This document shows, in pieces, positions 8,274 to 16,274 of a stretch of 64,000 bases of DNA (its first letter is position 1; each line of letters begins with the position of its first letter). The stretch covers positions 1 to 64,000 of the forward strand of contig JAFSRN010000012.1 of assembly GCA_017446095.1 (NCBI GenBank), written 5' to 3'. A program made the translations under genes and the position numbers. The notes below the pieces were generated by a model that was not told the DNA's origin, ran no database searches, and worked only from the letters and a program-made list of their open reading frames with translations. The stretch is from Eubacterium sp. GTDB lineage: Bacteria; Bacillota; Clostridia; Oscillospirales; Acutalibacteraceae.

Positions 8274-9129
8274 AGTCGCCTCTCACGATTTTATACGTTG
8301 CGCGCCAGTCCTCTTTGCCGATACCTGCGTCAAAGCCCTTGTCGTAAACGCCCTTGACGTGCTTCATTACAGGCATATCAACGCCCTGCTCTGCGGCAAG
8401 CCTTTCGCAAATGCCTAAATCCTTGCGCTCGTTTTCAAGCGAAAAGGCGGTAGTCCAGTTTTCGTTTGCAATATTCTCCCACTGCGCGTCAAGGTAAAAG
8501 TTCTGCGCGCCGCCGTAGGACACAGCCGTGTGATAGTCCTCCGCGCTGATGCCCATGCTTTTTGCAAGAAGCAGCGTTTCGTTAACGCCGTTCTGAATCT
8601 CTGCGCAAAGCGTGTTGTGGCAGATTTTCATAGCAAGACCTGCGCCGTTTTCGCCCATGCGGATAACGTTGCAGCCCATATAAAGCAGGATTGGCTTGAT
8701 GGTTTCGTACAGACCTTCGTCGCAGCCTACAAGCACGCCGAGCGTGCCGTTGATTGCCGCCGGCTTGGATTTTACAACAGGTGCGTCTGCAAACTGCGCG
8801 CCCTTTGCCTTAATCATATTTGCGCACTCAACGGAAACAGACGGGTCTATCGTGCTCATATCAATGCAGATTTTACCCTCTGTGATATACGGCAGAAGCT
8901 CGGTGTAAACCGCCTTAACGTGCTCTGATTTAGGCACCATTGTGATGATAACGTCGGCGTTTTTGGCAACGTCGATATTGGTGTCGCAGCCGTTTGCGCC
9001 AAGCGCCGCAAGCTTTGCAACCTGATCCTTGTTGAGGTCAGAGCAGTAAACTGCGTCGTCGTGTTTTTTAACAATATTTTCGCACATGGACTCGCCCATA
9101 ATGCCAAGTCCGATAAATCCGATTTTCAT
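8266..9129 (-). CDS. Probable 3-sulfolactaldehyde reductase (beta-hydroxyacid dehydrogenase family)
   Basis: A 287-residue NAD(P)-dependent dehydrogenase. It has an N-terminal Rossmann motif GFIGLGIMG (residues 4-12), a substrate-loop DAPVVKSKPAA near 115 in place of the usual DAPVSGG, and the catalytic lysine K168 in GLAMKICHN. This is the 3-hydroxyisobutyrate dehydrogenase family, which includes E. coli YihU, the reductase that turns sulfolactaldehyde into DHPS. In this operon the same reaction would dispose of the sulfonated C3 fragment and regenerate NAD, as suits an anaerobe. Cofactor choice is not assigned. Confidence 0.75.
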   Translation of the reverse strand: MKIGFIGLGIMGESMCENIVKKHDDAVYCSDLNKDQVAKLAALGANGCDTNIDVAKNADVIITMVPKSEHVKAVYTELLPYITEGKICIDMSTIDPSVSVECANMIKAKGAQFADAPVVKSKPAAINGTLGVLVGCDEGLYETIKPILLYMGCNVIRMGENGAGLAMKICHNTLCAEIQNGVNETLLLAKSMGISAEDYHTAVSYGGAQNFYLDAQWENIANENWTTAFSLENERKDLGICERLAAEQGVDMPVMKHVKGVYDKGFDAGIGKEDWRATYKIVRGDYD

Positions 9130-9145
9130 ATTTTTCTCCTTATTT

Positions 9146-9306
9146 AATTATGAATTATGAATTGATGGTGGGCGTTGCCCACACCCATTGTAGGGGCGAT
9201 TCAAGAATCGCCCGCGGGGGTAGTGATTGACCCCTACTTATTGTCCGAGCGCAGCGAGTATCCTCAATTCATCATTCATCACTTATCATTTATCATTAAT
9301 AATTTA
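9146..9306. repeat. Intergenic repeat, copy 3 (three hairpins)
   Basis: Arms are of the ATGAATT/ATCATTC kind. The core carries GTGGGC-GTT-GCCCAC, then GGCGATTC-AA-GAATCGCC, then GGGGT...ACCCC. It lies between the transaldolase stop codon and the reductase gene. Confidence 0.75.
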
Positions 9307-9993
9307 TCATTCTGTAATCGTGTTATCCCACGCTGCCTGGAACTTTGCAAGTCCGTAATCGGTGAACGCGTGGTAGAAGCTGTCCTTGAACACCTGCAGA
9401 CCTGCTGTTACGATGTCCGCGCCTGCAACTGCGCAGTCTACAATCTGCTTACCGTTGCGGACAGCGGCGCAGATAATCTGCGTTTTGCCAATGTAGCCGT
9501 AGTTTTCGTAAATAGTTACGATGTCCTGGATATACTGAACGCAGTCCTCGCCGCTGTTCTCTTTCCAGCCGATGAACGGAGAAACGAACAGCGAGCTGTT
9601 TTTAGCCGCGATAAGTGCCTGCGAAGCAGAGAAAACAAGTGTAAGATTAGTTCTGATACCCTTTTGCTCAAGCCTGCGAGCAGCGGCAATGCCTGCCTCC
9701 GTGCAAGGAATCTTGATAACAAAGCTCTTGCTCATTGCGGCAATCTTTGTGCCCATTTCCACCATATCGTCCGCGCTGTCAAGGTGGGGGTTAATCTCAA
9801 CGGAAATCGGGAAGGTTTCCCATCCTTCAATGCCCTTTTCCTTAACAAACTCGGCAAGCTCTGCAATAACCGTGTAAAACGGCTTGCCTGAGTTCATAAT
9901 GTGGTTGGGGTTTGTTGTTACACCGTCGATGCCGAATGTGTCGTAAGCCTCGCGGATTTCGTCAATTTTTGCACTGTCTAAAAAGTATTTCAT
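9307..9993 (-). CDS. sftT: Transaldolase, probable 6-deoxy-6-sulfofructose transaldolase
   Basis: A 228-residue class I aldolase of the short transaldolase/fructose-6-phosphate-aldolase (FSA) family. The Schiff-base lysine is K94 in FVIKIPCT, with DGVTTNPN near residue 23. Relative to FSA, whose phosphate pocket uses an Arg after a Gly, this protein has GWK (W143), which fits a non-phosphate substrate. In sulfo-TAL pathways this enzyme splits sulfofructose into sulfolactaldehyde and passes the C3 unit to glyceraldehyde-3-phosphate, giving fructose-6-phosphate. The start is the ATG at 9993 with GGAGGA eight bases upstream. The 20-residue upstream extension is repeat sequence. Confidence 0.8.
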   Translation of the reverse strand: MKYFLDSAKIDEIREAYDTFGIDGVTTNPNHIMNSGKPFYTVIAELAEFVKEKGIEGWETFPISVEINPHLDSADDMVEMGTKIAAMSKSFVIKIPCTEAGIAAARRLEQKGIRTNLTLVFSASQALIAAKNSSLFVSPFIGWKENSGEDCVQYIQDIVTIYENYGYIGKTQIICAAVRNGKQIVDCAVAGADIVTAGLQVFKDSFYHAFTDYGLAKFQAAWDNTITE

Positions 9994-10010
9994 ATTTAAA
10001 TCCTCCAAAT

Positions 10011-10101
10011 AATTATGAATTATGAATTGATGGTGGGCGTTGCCCACACCCATTGTAGGGGCTGGCGTCCCCGACAGCCCGTTAATTGTTTGATTGTTCT
10101 G
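10011..10101. repeat. Intergenic repeat, copy 4
   Basis: ATGAATT arms with GTGGGC-GTT-GCCCAC and GGGGCTGGCGTCCCC hairpins, placed between the sulfoquinovosidase stop and the transaldolase ribosome-binding site. Confidence 0.7.
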
Positions 10102-12129
10102 TTATGAATTGTGAATTACAATAACCGAATTAAGGTCGTCAATCACCTCTGCGCCCTTGCGGACGAATACCGGCGGTTCTCCGAGCTGTGCGTTAACAAC
10201 GTATGTGCCGCCTGTGTACTCTTTACCCGACCACAGGTGAATCCACTCATCATCTGGCAGGTACACTTCCTTTTTAACGTGCCCCGGTCTGATTACAGGC
10301 GCCACGAGGATGTCACGCCCGAGCAAATATTCATACGCGTTTTCGTATGCCTCCTGCTCGTCGTAGTAGAAGAACAGCGGTCTTACTACGCCAACGCCGT
10401 TTTGGGCGTTGTACTTAACGGCGTCCTTAAGATACGGCTTGAGCGCTTTATGCACCATCGCCATTTTTGCACCGTGGCGCAGGATATTCTTGCTCGAGTC
10501 AAACTGCGCGTTGAGATCGGGGTTAAGCCCTTCGTGCCCGCGCATAAGCGGTGTAAAGGCGTTCATTTCGCACCAGCGCATATACAACTCTTCGCTGCGC
10601 TTGAGGTTGAAGAACGAGGTGTAGCCGCCGATATCGCTGTGCGACAGACCGAAGCCGCAGCACGTGAGCGACAGCATTGCAGGTATAACCGACGGCAAGC
10701 CGAAGTCGATAGAAAAATCGGTGTGATTGTCGCCGCACCACATCATTGTGGAATAGCGCGGTGTGTCGCTGTAGCCTGCGCGTGTGTAGAACATAATCTC
10801 GCCGAGCTTGCCCGTTTCCTCAAGAACCTCGCGGTTGAGCTTTGCCCAGCGTGCAGGCCATGTGTTGTGCACAAGTTCGGGATTTTCGCCGCTATGCAGC
10901 ACGCAGTCGGTCGGCAGATATTCGCCGAAATCAGCCATCCAGCCTGACAGACCGAAGTCAATCATATTCTTTTTGATTATTCCCTTGAGCCAGTTGTACG
11001 CGTCGGGGTTGGTGAAGTCAACCATAGCCGCCGGAAAGGTCGTAATCGTAACAAGGTAGTCCTTGCCGTTTTTGTCCTTAACGCAGTAGCCCTTTTCGCT
11101 AGCCTCCTTGTAAAGCGGCTTTTCCACAGCGAGGAAGGGGTTGATGTAGCCAAGCGTTTTAATGCCCTTTGCGTTATTCGCCTTGATGCGCTCGTCAAGC
11201 TCGGGGTAAAGCTCGCTGTCCCATTCCCAGTTCCAGTAAAGCTGCTTGCCTGCGGCGGTAACGCGCCTGCCTTCCCAGTCCTGAATCCAGATGCCGTTCA
11301 TATGCAGGTCGTTTTCCTCGCTCGTGGCAATGGCGTTGTCGTAAAACTCCGTGCCGCCCTGCGACGCGATAATCTGACCGTCGTACACCCAGTCGGGAAG
11401 CTCGGGCTGCCTGCCGACAATATCGGTGAGACCGGTCATCACATCCTCAAACGTGTCGCCGAAGCCGATGTAAAACGGTGCGATTTCGTCCACCTTGACT
11501 GTGTGGTACGCTTCTGCCGTGAGGTCAAATTCACTCCTCGCAGTAGTCAGCGAGTGGAAAAAGTACTTGCGCGAGCTTAAAAAAGTGGGCTGCGCGTAGT
11601 ACGTTTCGTACTTATTAAACGGCTGCTTAACCACGGTGTTTTTGATGCCGAAAACCTGCTTTATCAGCTTTTTGGCAATCTGCGACGCGTTGATGTGCTC
11701 TGCCACCCAGACGTTTGCCTTTTTGCCGCGAATGTTAAATTCGGAAAACAGCTCGCCGCTGCCGTAGATGTATTCATCCGCTTTTGCAGGCAGCGTAATC
11801 CACATTCTGTTAAAGGAGTCAAAGCCGTCAAAATCAAAGCGCACTCTGTCGCCGTCGGCAGTCAGGTTAACCGTGCCTTCGCTTCCGTTTACAAGCTTAA
11901 CGCTTACGGTAGCCGCGCCCTCTTCAGCCGTGACGGCTGTTATTGTGCAGGGCGTTTTTTCGCGCACGGTTTCGGTAATCTTAAAAGTGCCGTGACTCAT
12001 TGCATATTTGTTTTCGCCGCTGCCGAAAGAAATCGGGAACACACCGTTTACGCTGTCGGCAAGGGTGTAGATAACCTCGCCGTTTCGCACGATGTCAAGC
12101 GACTTTTCGTTAGCCTTAAATTCTACCAA
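10102..12129 (-). CDS. sftG: GH31 sulfoquinovosidase-like alpha-glycosidase
   Basis: Aligns from memory along its whole length with E. coli YihQ. Numbered from the TTG start (675 residues), the nucleophile is D400 in WMADFGEYLPTD and the acid/base is D467 in MMWCGD. The sulfonate-pocket residues Q257, Q283, W299 and Y503 match YihQ Q262, Q288, W304 and Y508. The critical YihQ R301 is replaced by Q296. The enzyme should release sulfoquinovose from its glycosides. The start is taken as TTG at 12129 because AGGTGA ends five bases upstream. The GTG at 12138 lies inside that ribosome-binding site. First gene of the operon. Confidence 0.82.
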   Translation of the reverse strand: MVEFKANEKSLDIVRNGEVIYTLADSVNGVFPISFGSGENKYAMSHGTFKITETVREKTPCTITAVTAEEGAATVSVKLVNGSEGTVNLTADGDRVRFDFDGFDSFNRMWITLPAKADEYIYGSGELFSEFNIRGKKANVWVAEHINASQIAKKLIKQVFGIKNTVVKQPFNKYETYYAQPTFLSSRKYFFHSLTTARSEFDLTAEAYHTVKVDEIAPFYIGFGDTFEDVMTGLTDIVGRQPELPDWVYDGQIIASQGGTEFYDNAIATSEENDLHMNGIWIQDWEGRRVTAAGKQLYWNWEWDSELYPELDERIKANNAKGIKTLGYINPFLAVEKPLYKEASEKGYCVKDKNGKDYLVTITTFPAAMVDFTNPDAYNWLKGIIKKNMIDFGLSGWMADFGEYLPTDCVLHSGENPELVHNTWPARWAKLNREVLEETGKLGEIMFYTRAGYSDTPRYSTMMWCGDNHTDFSIDFGLPSVIPAMLSLTCCGFGLSHSDIGGYTSFFNLKRSEELYMRWCEMNAFTPLMRGHEGLNPDLNAQFDSSKNILRHGAKMAMVHKALKPYLKDAVKYNAQNGVGVVRPLFFYYDEQEAYENAYEYLLGRDILVAPVIRPGHVKKEVYLPDDEWIHLWSGKEYTGGTYVVNAQLGEPPVFVRKGAEVIDDLNSVIVIHNS

Positions 12130-12148
12130 ACAAATCACCTCGTTATAG

Positions 12149-12169
12149 TTAATTAACGCTGTTAATCAA
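12149..12169. promoter_or_regulatory. 21-bp palindromic operator, probable ROK repressor site
   Basis: TTAATTAAC-GCT-GTTAATCAA is an inverted repeat with 8 of 9 positions matched. It lies over the expected transcription start, between the -10 box and the ribosome-binding site, so a bound repressor would block initiation. The ROK repressor in the same operon is the likely ligand. Confidence 0.65.
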
Positions 12170-12173
12170 TTAT

Positions 12174-12202
12174 ATTATAATACCCTAAAGCAGCGTTGTC
12201 AA
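12174..12202 (-). promoter_or_regulatory. Consensus sigma-A promoter of the sulfoglycolysis operon
   Basis: The minus strand reads TTGACA (12202-12197), a 17-bp spacer, then TATAAT (12179-12174). Both hexamers are exact consensus at ideal spacing, as expected for a strong promoter held off by a repressor. Confidence 0.85.
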
Positions 12203-12263
12203 TGTATAAAATAAGTAATTTATTTAATTATTTGTGAACATTTAACACCTTTAAATTAGTAGT

Positions 12264-12310
12264 AAAAAAACGCAGCAGTCGCCTCTGTTTCTGCTTCTGC
12301 TGCTGTTTTT
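12264..12310 (-). terminator. Terminator downstream of ispF
   Basis: On the minus strand GCAGCAG pairs with CTGCTGC across a loop of about 18 bases and is followed by a T run. It sits at the end of the 328-base gap between ispF and the sulfoglycolysis operon. Confidence 0.5.
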
Positions 12311-12405
12311 ATTACTATTACTATTTCAATTTCAATGACGATGACTATATCTGTTTCTATTTCAATGTCTGTGTCTATATCTATATCTCTATCTGTATCT
12401 ATATC
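12286..12405. repeat. Degenerate hexanucleotide tract (about 20 units)
   Basis: Read on the minus strand, about twenty consecutive 6-base units vary around GATATA (GATACA, GATAGA, GACACA, GAAATA, GTAATA and so on). It occupies most of the gene-free stretch 12203-12457. No start codon or ribosome-binding site precedes it, so it is not a gene. The other contents of that stretch are the terminator and a short GCCAGTGGGT duplication at 12438-12457. Confidence 0.7.
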
Positions 12406-12457
12406 GGCTGCGTTCGCTTGCGCTGGGTAGCGGTCGCTGCCAGTGGGTGCCAGTGGG

Positions 12458-12925
12458 TTAATTTATAAGCACAACCGCGTGGGCGGAAATGCCCTCTTCC
12501 CTGCCTGTAAAGCCAAGGCGTTCCTCGGTAGTTGCTTTTACGCTGACCTGCGATATATCAATGCCGCACGCTGCTGCGATATTTGCACGCATTGCGGCGA
12601 TATACGACTTCATCTTCGGCGCCTGCGCGATAAGCGTTGAGTCGATATTCTCAACGGTGTAGCCCTCGCTCTTAACCCTGTCGGCAACCGCCGCGAGAAG
12701 TTTAAGCGAATCTGCGCCCTTCCACTTTTCGTCCGTGTCGGGGAACATTCCGCCGATATCGCCGAGCGCGGCTGCACCGAGCAGTGCGTCCGAAATTGCG
12801 TGAAGCAGAACGTCTGCGTCAGAGTGACCGAGCAGACCGAGCGTATGCGGAATATCAACCCCGCCTACAATCAGCTTCCTGCCTTCAACAAGTTTATGCA
12901 CATCGTATCCGTGACCTATTCTCAT
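12458..12925 (-). CDS. ispF: 2-C-methyl-D-erythritol 2,4-cyclodiphosphate synthase
   Basis: A 155-residue enzyme of the MEP isoprenoid pathway that cyclises CDP-methylerythritol 2-phosphate and releases CMP. The zinc ligands D8, H10 and H42 are in place ([18 protein letters not shown]). The C-terminal [15 protein letters not shown] motif is also standard, and length matches the family. It lies directly downstream of ispD, the usual pairing, with a short repeat in the 77-base gap, and probably ends the rqcH-ispD-ispF transcript. Confidence 0.96.
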   Translation of the reverse strand: MRIGHGYDVHKLVEGRKLIVGGVDIPHTLGLLGHSDADVLLHAISDALLGAAALGDIGGMFPDTDEKWKGADSLKLLAAVADRVKSEGYTVENIDSTLIAQAPKMKSYIAAMRANIAAACGIDISQVSVKATTEERLGFTGREEGISAHAVVLIN

Positions 12926-12940
12926 TGTTTTCTCCTTTCA

Positions 12941-13002
12941 GTCGAAAACAGTTTTCAGTTTTCGGTTTTCGGTTTTCAGCTTGGGGTGAGCTCCGCTCAC
13001 AC
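12941..13002. repeat. Intergenic repeat, copy 5
   Basis: TTTTCGG-type 7-mers (another arm variant) followed by the perfect hairpin GTGAGC-TCC-GCTCAC at 12986-13000. Located between ispD and ispF. Confidence 0.65.
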
Positions 13003-13668
13003 TCATTTTATCATAATTCGCTCTGCAATTCCAATATCATCCGGCGTTGTAATCTTAATGTTGGTGTAACTGCCCGTTACCATCTTGACCTTGCCGCCGG
13101 CGTACTCAATTAACTGGCAGTCGTCGGTAAAGTCCTTGCCGTCGTCAATCGACTGCTGCAGGGCGCGTTTGTAATGCTCAAAGTCGAATATCTGCGGCGT
13201 CTGCACAGCAAAAAGGGTGCTTCTGTCAGGCGTGTCGATAATAAAGCTGTCGCCGTCAATCACCTTGATTGTGTCCTTAACAGGCACGCCGACCGCAGCC
13301 GCGCCGCAGTCCTTTGCAGCGATAATCGTGTTTTCAATATCCTCTTCCCTGATAAGCGGACGCGCGCCGTCGTGGATAATCAAAAGCTCTGCGCTCTCGA
13401 TTGTGTCAACCGCGTTTTTAACGCTCTGCTGACGCGTTTCGCCGCCGATAACAAAGGTAATGCGTTCATCTGTCAGCAGCTTTGAAAACGCCTGCAAATC
13501 CTGCTCACGCACCGTGACGATAACCTCGTCCACATCGCTGATTGAAAGGAACGCTTCCACGCTGCGCTCAATTACGGTTTTGCCTGCAATTTCAAGCAGA
13601 AGCTTTGATTTTTCTATTTTCATCCGCGTTCCCGACCCTGCGCCGAGAACTATTGCTACATTACTCAA
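13003..13668 (-). CDS. ispD: 2-C-methyl-D-erythritol 4-phosphate cytidylyltransferase
   Basis: A 221-residue MEP-pathway enzyme transferring CMP from CTP to methylerythritol phosphate. The N-terminal nucleotide-binding signature GAGSGTRMKIEKSK and the central HDGARPLI motif are both present. It begins within the last 8 bases of rqcH, which suggests translational coupling. Confidence 0.96.
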   Translation of the reverse strand: MSNVAIVLGAGSGTRMKIEKSKLLLEIAGKTVIERSVEAFLSISDVDEVIVTVREQDLQAFSKLLTDERITFVIGGETRQQSVKNAVDTIESAELLIIHDGARPLIREEDIENTIIAAKDCGAAAVGVPVKDTIKVIDGDSFIIDTPDRSTLFAVQTPQIFDFEHYKRALQQSIDDGKDFTDDCQLIEYAGGKVKMVTGSYTNIKITTPDDIGIAERIMIK

Positions 13669-15343
13669 CTTCCATCACCTCGCTGAGTTCCTTTTCATTA
13701 GGGGTAACGTACTCCGTTTTGTAGTTATCGTAAATCACCATGCCGAACTTTGCGCCGTTTGGCTTGTGAACGTTTTTGACAATCGTGTAATCAACCGCAA
13801 CGTTTGACGAAGCGTGCGCCTTTGAATGAACAACCGCAAGCATAGCCGCCTCGCGGATAAGCTTATCTGTAAAGGGTTTATCCTTTACAGCGGTAACGAT
13901 AACGTGGCTGCCTGCCGCGTCCTTAACGTGGAACCACATATCATAGTTCTTTGCGGTTTTGAGCGTGAGCTCGTCGTTTTGCATATTGTTCCTGCCGACT
14001 GCAATCTCAAACCCTTCGCTTGAAACAAAGCGCCGCGGCGGCAGCTTCTTTTCCCTGCCACGCTTAACGTTGCGCTTGCCGATAAAGCCTGACTCAAACA
14101 GCTCTGTGCGGATAGCCGTTATTTCGCTGTCCGTTTCGGCTCGGGAGAGTGCGTCGATAACGGAGTCAAGGTACTCCGCCTCCTGCTCCGCCTGCTGAAT
14201 AAAGGCGTTGAGTTTGCTTTCGGCAACCTGCTTTTTGCGGTAGTCCTTGTAGTATTTCTGCGCGTTTTGCGCAGGGGTTAAGGCAACGTCGGCTTTAATC
14301 CTTATGGGCTTGCCGTCGTCGTAATAATTTTCAAGTTCATAGAACGCCGCGCCTTTTTCAAGCCTGTAAAGGTTGGCGTTAATCAGGTCGCCGCAGATTT
14401 TAAGTTCTTCCTTGCCCTCGCATTCCTTGAGCTCGCGGCGGCGGTTAATCGCCTTGCGCACAGCGCGTTCCTGCAGGACGGTAAGCTGCTTAAACAGGTC
14501 GTTGCTGCGCTGACGTATGCGCTCAAATCGCACCTGCTCAAAGTAGTAATAGTCTATGAGTTCCGAGAATGTGTCGAACGTTTTGTACTCTGCAAGGTCG
14601 CCGTACTGCTTTGGCTTAAAGTAGGTGTAGTCCTTCGGCTTGTCGATAATCACAACAGTCGGCTCTGGGTTGCGTATATGCGTGCGCAGTTCTGCAAGCG
14701 ACATACCGTATTCCAGTTCGCGCGCGACTATGGGTGAGATGCCCTGCAGCACCTCCTGATACGCAAGCGATTTTTTTATGCCAAGTGAGTTTATGCTGCG
14801 CTCGAGTTCCGCCGTGTCGTACTCAAACAGGTTGCGTTTGCTCTGCTGCGGCGGCAGCTCGTAGTGCAGGTTTGGCAGCACCTCGCGCACGCTTGAAGTG
14901 AACTCGTCAATCTTCTTAACGCACTCAACGATAATGCCGTTTTCGTCAACAAGAATAATGTTGCTGTGCCTGCCCATAATTTCGACGACCAGGTTGAAGG
15001 TTACAGGGTCGCCGAGGTCGTTTTTTGCATCAAAAACAAAGGTGACTATGCGTTCAAAGCCATCTTGCGTTATCTCCCGAAGTTTTGCGCCGCCGAGGTG
15101 CTTGCGCAGCAGCATTGTGAGCATGGGCGGCTTTTTGGGATTTTCGACAAACTGATTGGTGAGCTGTATGCGCGGACATTCCGCTTTTGCGGAAAGCAGC
15201 AGTTTTTCCGTGCCGTCAAAGGTGCGGAAGGTGAACAGCAGCTCTTCGCGCGACGGCTGGTAGATTTTATCCACGCGGAAGCCGACAAGCTTGTCGCTTA
15301 TTTCGTTTTTGATTAAGTGTAAAAATATTCCGTCAAAGCTCAT
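13661..15343 (-). CDS. rqcH: Rqc2 homolog RqcH, NFACT family
   Basis: A 560-residue protein with an NFACT-N domain, a long basic coiled-coil middle (about 270-420) and the C-terminal NFACT-R domain with MWFHVKDAAGSHV near residue 475. In Firmicutes RqcH binds stalled 50S subunits with peptidyl-tRNA and adds C-terminal alanine tails. Older annotations call it fibronectin-binding protein. Its partner RqcP is also in this window, at 36063-36302, so both bacterial ribosome-quality-control elongation factors are present. Confidence 0.93.
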   Translation of the reverse strand: MSFDGIFLHLIKNEISDKLVGFRVDKIYQPSREELLFTFRTFDGTEKLLLSAKAECPRIQLTNQFVENPKKPPMLTMLLRKHLGGAKLREITQDGFERIVTFVFDAKNDLGDPVTFNLVVEIMGRHSNIILVDENGIIVECVKKIDEFTSSVREVLPNLHYELPPQQSKRNLFEYDTAELERSINSLGIKKSLAYQEVLQGISPIVARELEYGMSLAELRTHIRNPEPTVVIIDKPKDYTYFKPKQYGDLAEYKTFDTFSELIDYYYFEQVRFERIRQRSNDLFKQLTVLQERAVRKAINRRRELKECEGKEELKICGDLINANLYRLEKGAAFYELENYYDDGKPIRIKADVALTPAQNAQKYYKDYRKKQVAESKLNAFIQQAEQEAEYLDSVIDALSRAETDSEITAIRTELFESGFIGKRNVKRGREKKLPPRRFVSSEGFEIAVGRNNMQNDELTLKTAKNYDMWFHVKDAAGSHVIVTAVKDKPFTDKLIREAAMLAVVHSKAHASSNVAVDYTIVKNVHKPNGAKFGMVIYDNYKTEYVTPNEKELSEVMEVE

Positions 15344-15350
15344 TGTTCCT

Positions 15351-15527
15351 GAATGATGAATGATGAATTAATGGTGGACTCCGTCCACACCTATTTATAT
15401 TGCGGAGTGCTGTGGTCAGCACTCCCTACGAATACGGCACAACTGTAGGGAACGATGACCACATCGTTACGTTAATTGTTTGAGCGAAGTGAGTATCCTT
15501 AATTCTCAATTCTCAATTCTAAATTGT
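15351..15527. repeat. Intergenic repeat, copy 6
   Basis: ATGATGAATT arm, GTGGAC-TCC-GTCCAC, GGAGTGCTG-TGGT-CAGCACTCC and AACGATG-ACCA-CATCGTT hairpins, then an ATTCTCA-type right arm. It fills the whole gap between the Nif3-like gene and rqcH. Confidence 0.75.
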
Positions 15528-16274
15528 TCAAATTGATTTTACTGGATTTAGCTGATTTGCAGAGATGAACTCTACGTCGATGAAGATGCTTTCGAGCTTG
15601 TCTTTAAGCATCATGAATGAGGCGTACTCTGTTTCGTAATGCCCTGCGGAAATCACCGCGTAGCCGCGCTCTGCCGCGTCGAGCATTGCGTGGTACTTCA
15701 TATCGCCTGTGAGGAACACGTCCGCATTCTGCATAGCGATGTCGGTAAACTCCTCGCACGCGCCGCCGCCTACAGCAACGGTTTTTATCGGCTTGTCGGT
15801 ATCCGTATAGCGTATGCCTGCGCAGCCGAGTCTGTCGCTTACAAACTCTGCAAAATCGTCGATGCTCATCTCACAGTCAAGGTCGCCTGCGACGATAAGC
15901 GAATCGTCAATGTGGCGCGCGTTCTGCAAGCCGAGTATCTGCGCCAGATTGTCGTTGATTCCGCCGTGCGCAAAGTCGTAATTAGTGTGCGCGCTCAAGC
16001 CTGCAATGCCTGCGTTTGCAAGCATATAGACTACGCTGTCGCTCTTTGCGTCGCAAATTCCGCGGAAGATAATCGGGTGGTGCGTAAGCACAAGGTCTGC
16101 GCCGACGTCGCGCGCAAAGCGGCAGACATCCTTGGTGCAGTCAAGCGCCATAACGCACTTTTTAACATCGCGGCGGAAGTCGCCCACAAGGTGGCCTGAG
16201 TTATCCCATTCCTCCTGCGCGTCAAACGGCGCAATCGAGTTGATGAAGTCGTAAATGTTCTTAACAGTTGTCAT
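15528..16274 (-). CDS. Nif3-like dinuclear metal-centre protein
   Basis: A 248-residue member of the Nif3/YqfO (DUF34/NIF3) family, short form without the inserted regulatory domain. Metal-ligand motifs include LTHHPI near residue 65, SAHTNYDFAHGG near 97 and the C-terminal SAGHYETE. The family is hexameric; the cellular role is uncertain (GTP cyclohydrolase-like activities have been suggested). It overlaps the end of trmK by four bases (ATGA), the usual arrangement in Firmicutes. Confidence 0.9.
   Translation of the reverse strand: MTTVKNIYDFINSIAPFDAQEEWDNSGHLVGDFRRDVKKCVMALDCTKDVCRFARDVGADLVLTHHPIIFRGICDAKSDSVVYMLANAGIAGLSAHTNYDFAHGGINDNLAQILGLQNARHIDDSLIVAGDLDCEMSIDDFAEFVSDRLGCAGIRYTDTDKPIKTVAVGGGACEEFTDIAMQNADVFLTGDMKYHAMLDAAERGYAVISAGHYETEYASFMMLKDKLESIFIDVEFISANQLNPVKSI

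Noticed and set aside
10409..12129. Reading the GH31 enzyme as an ordinary alpha-glucosidase
   Set aside because: It shares four of five sulfonate-pocket positions and full-length similarity with YihQ, and the operon holds the rest of a sulfoglycolysis route.
12286..12405. A minus-strand coding stretch of alternating Asp/Ile/Thr residues
   Set aside because: No start codon or ribosome-binding site, no homology pattern, and the tract is a degenerate hexamer repeat.
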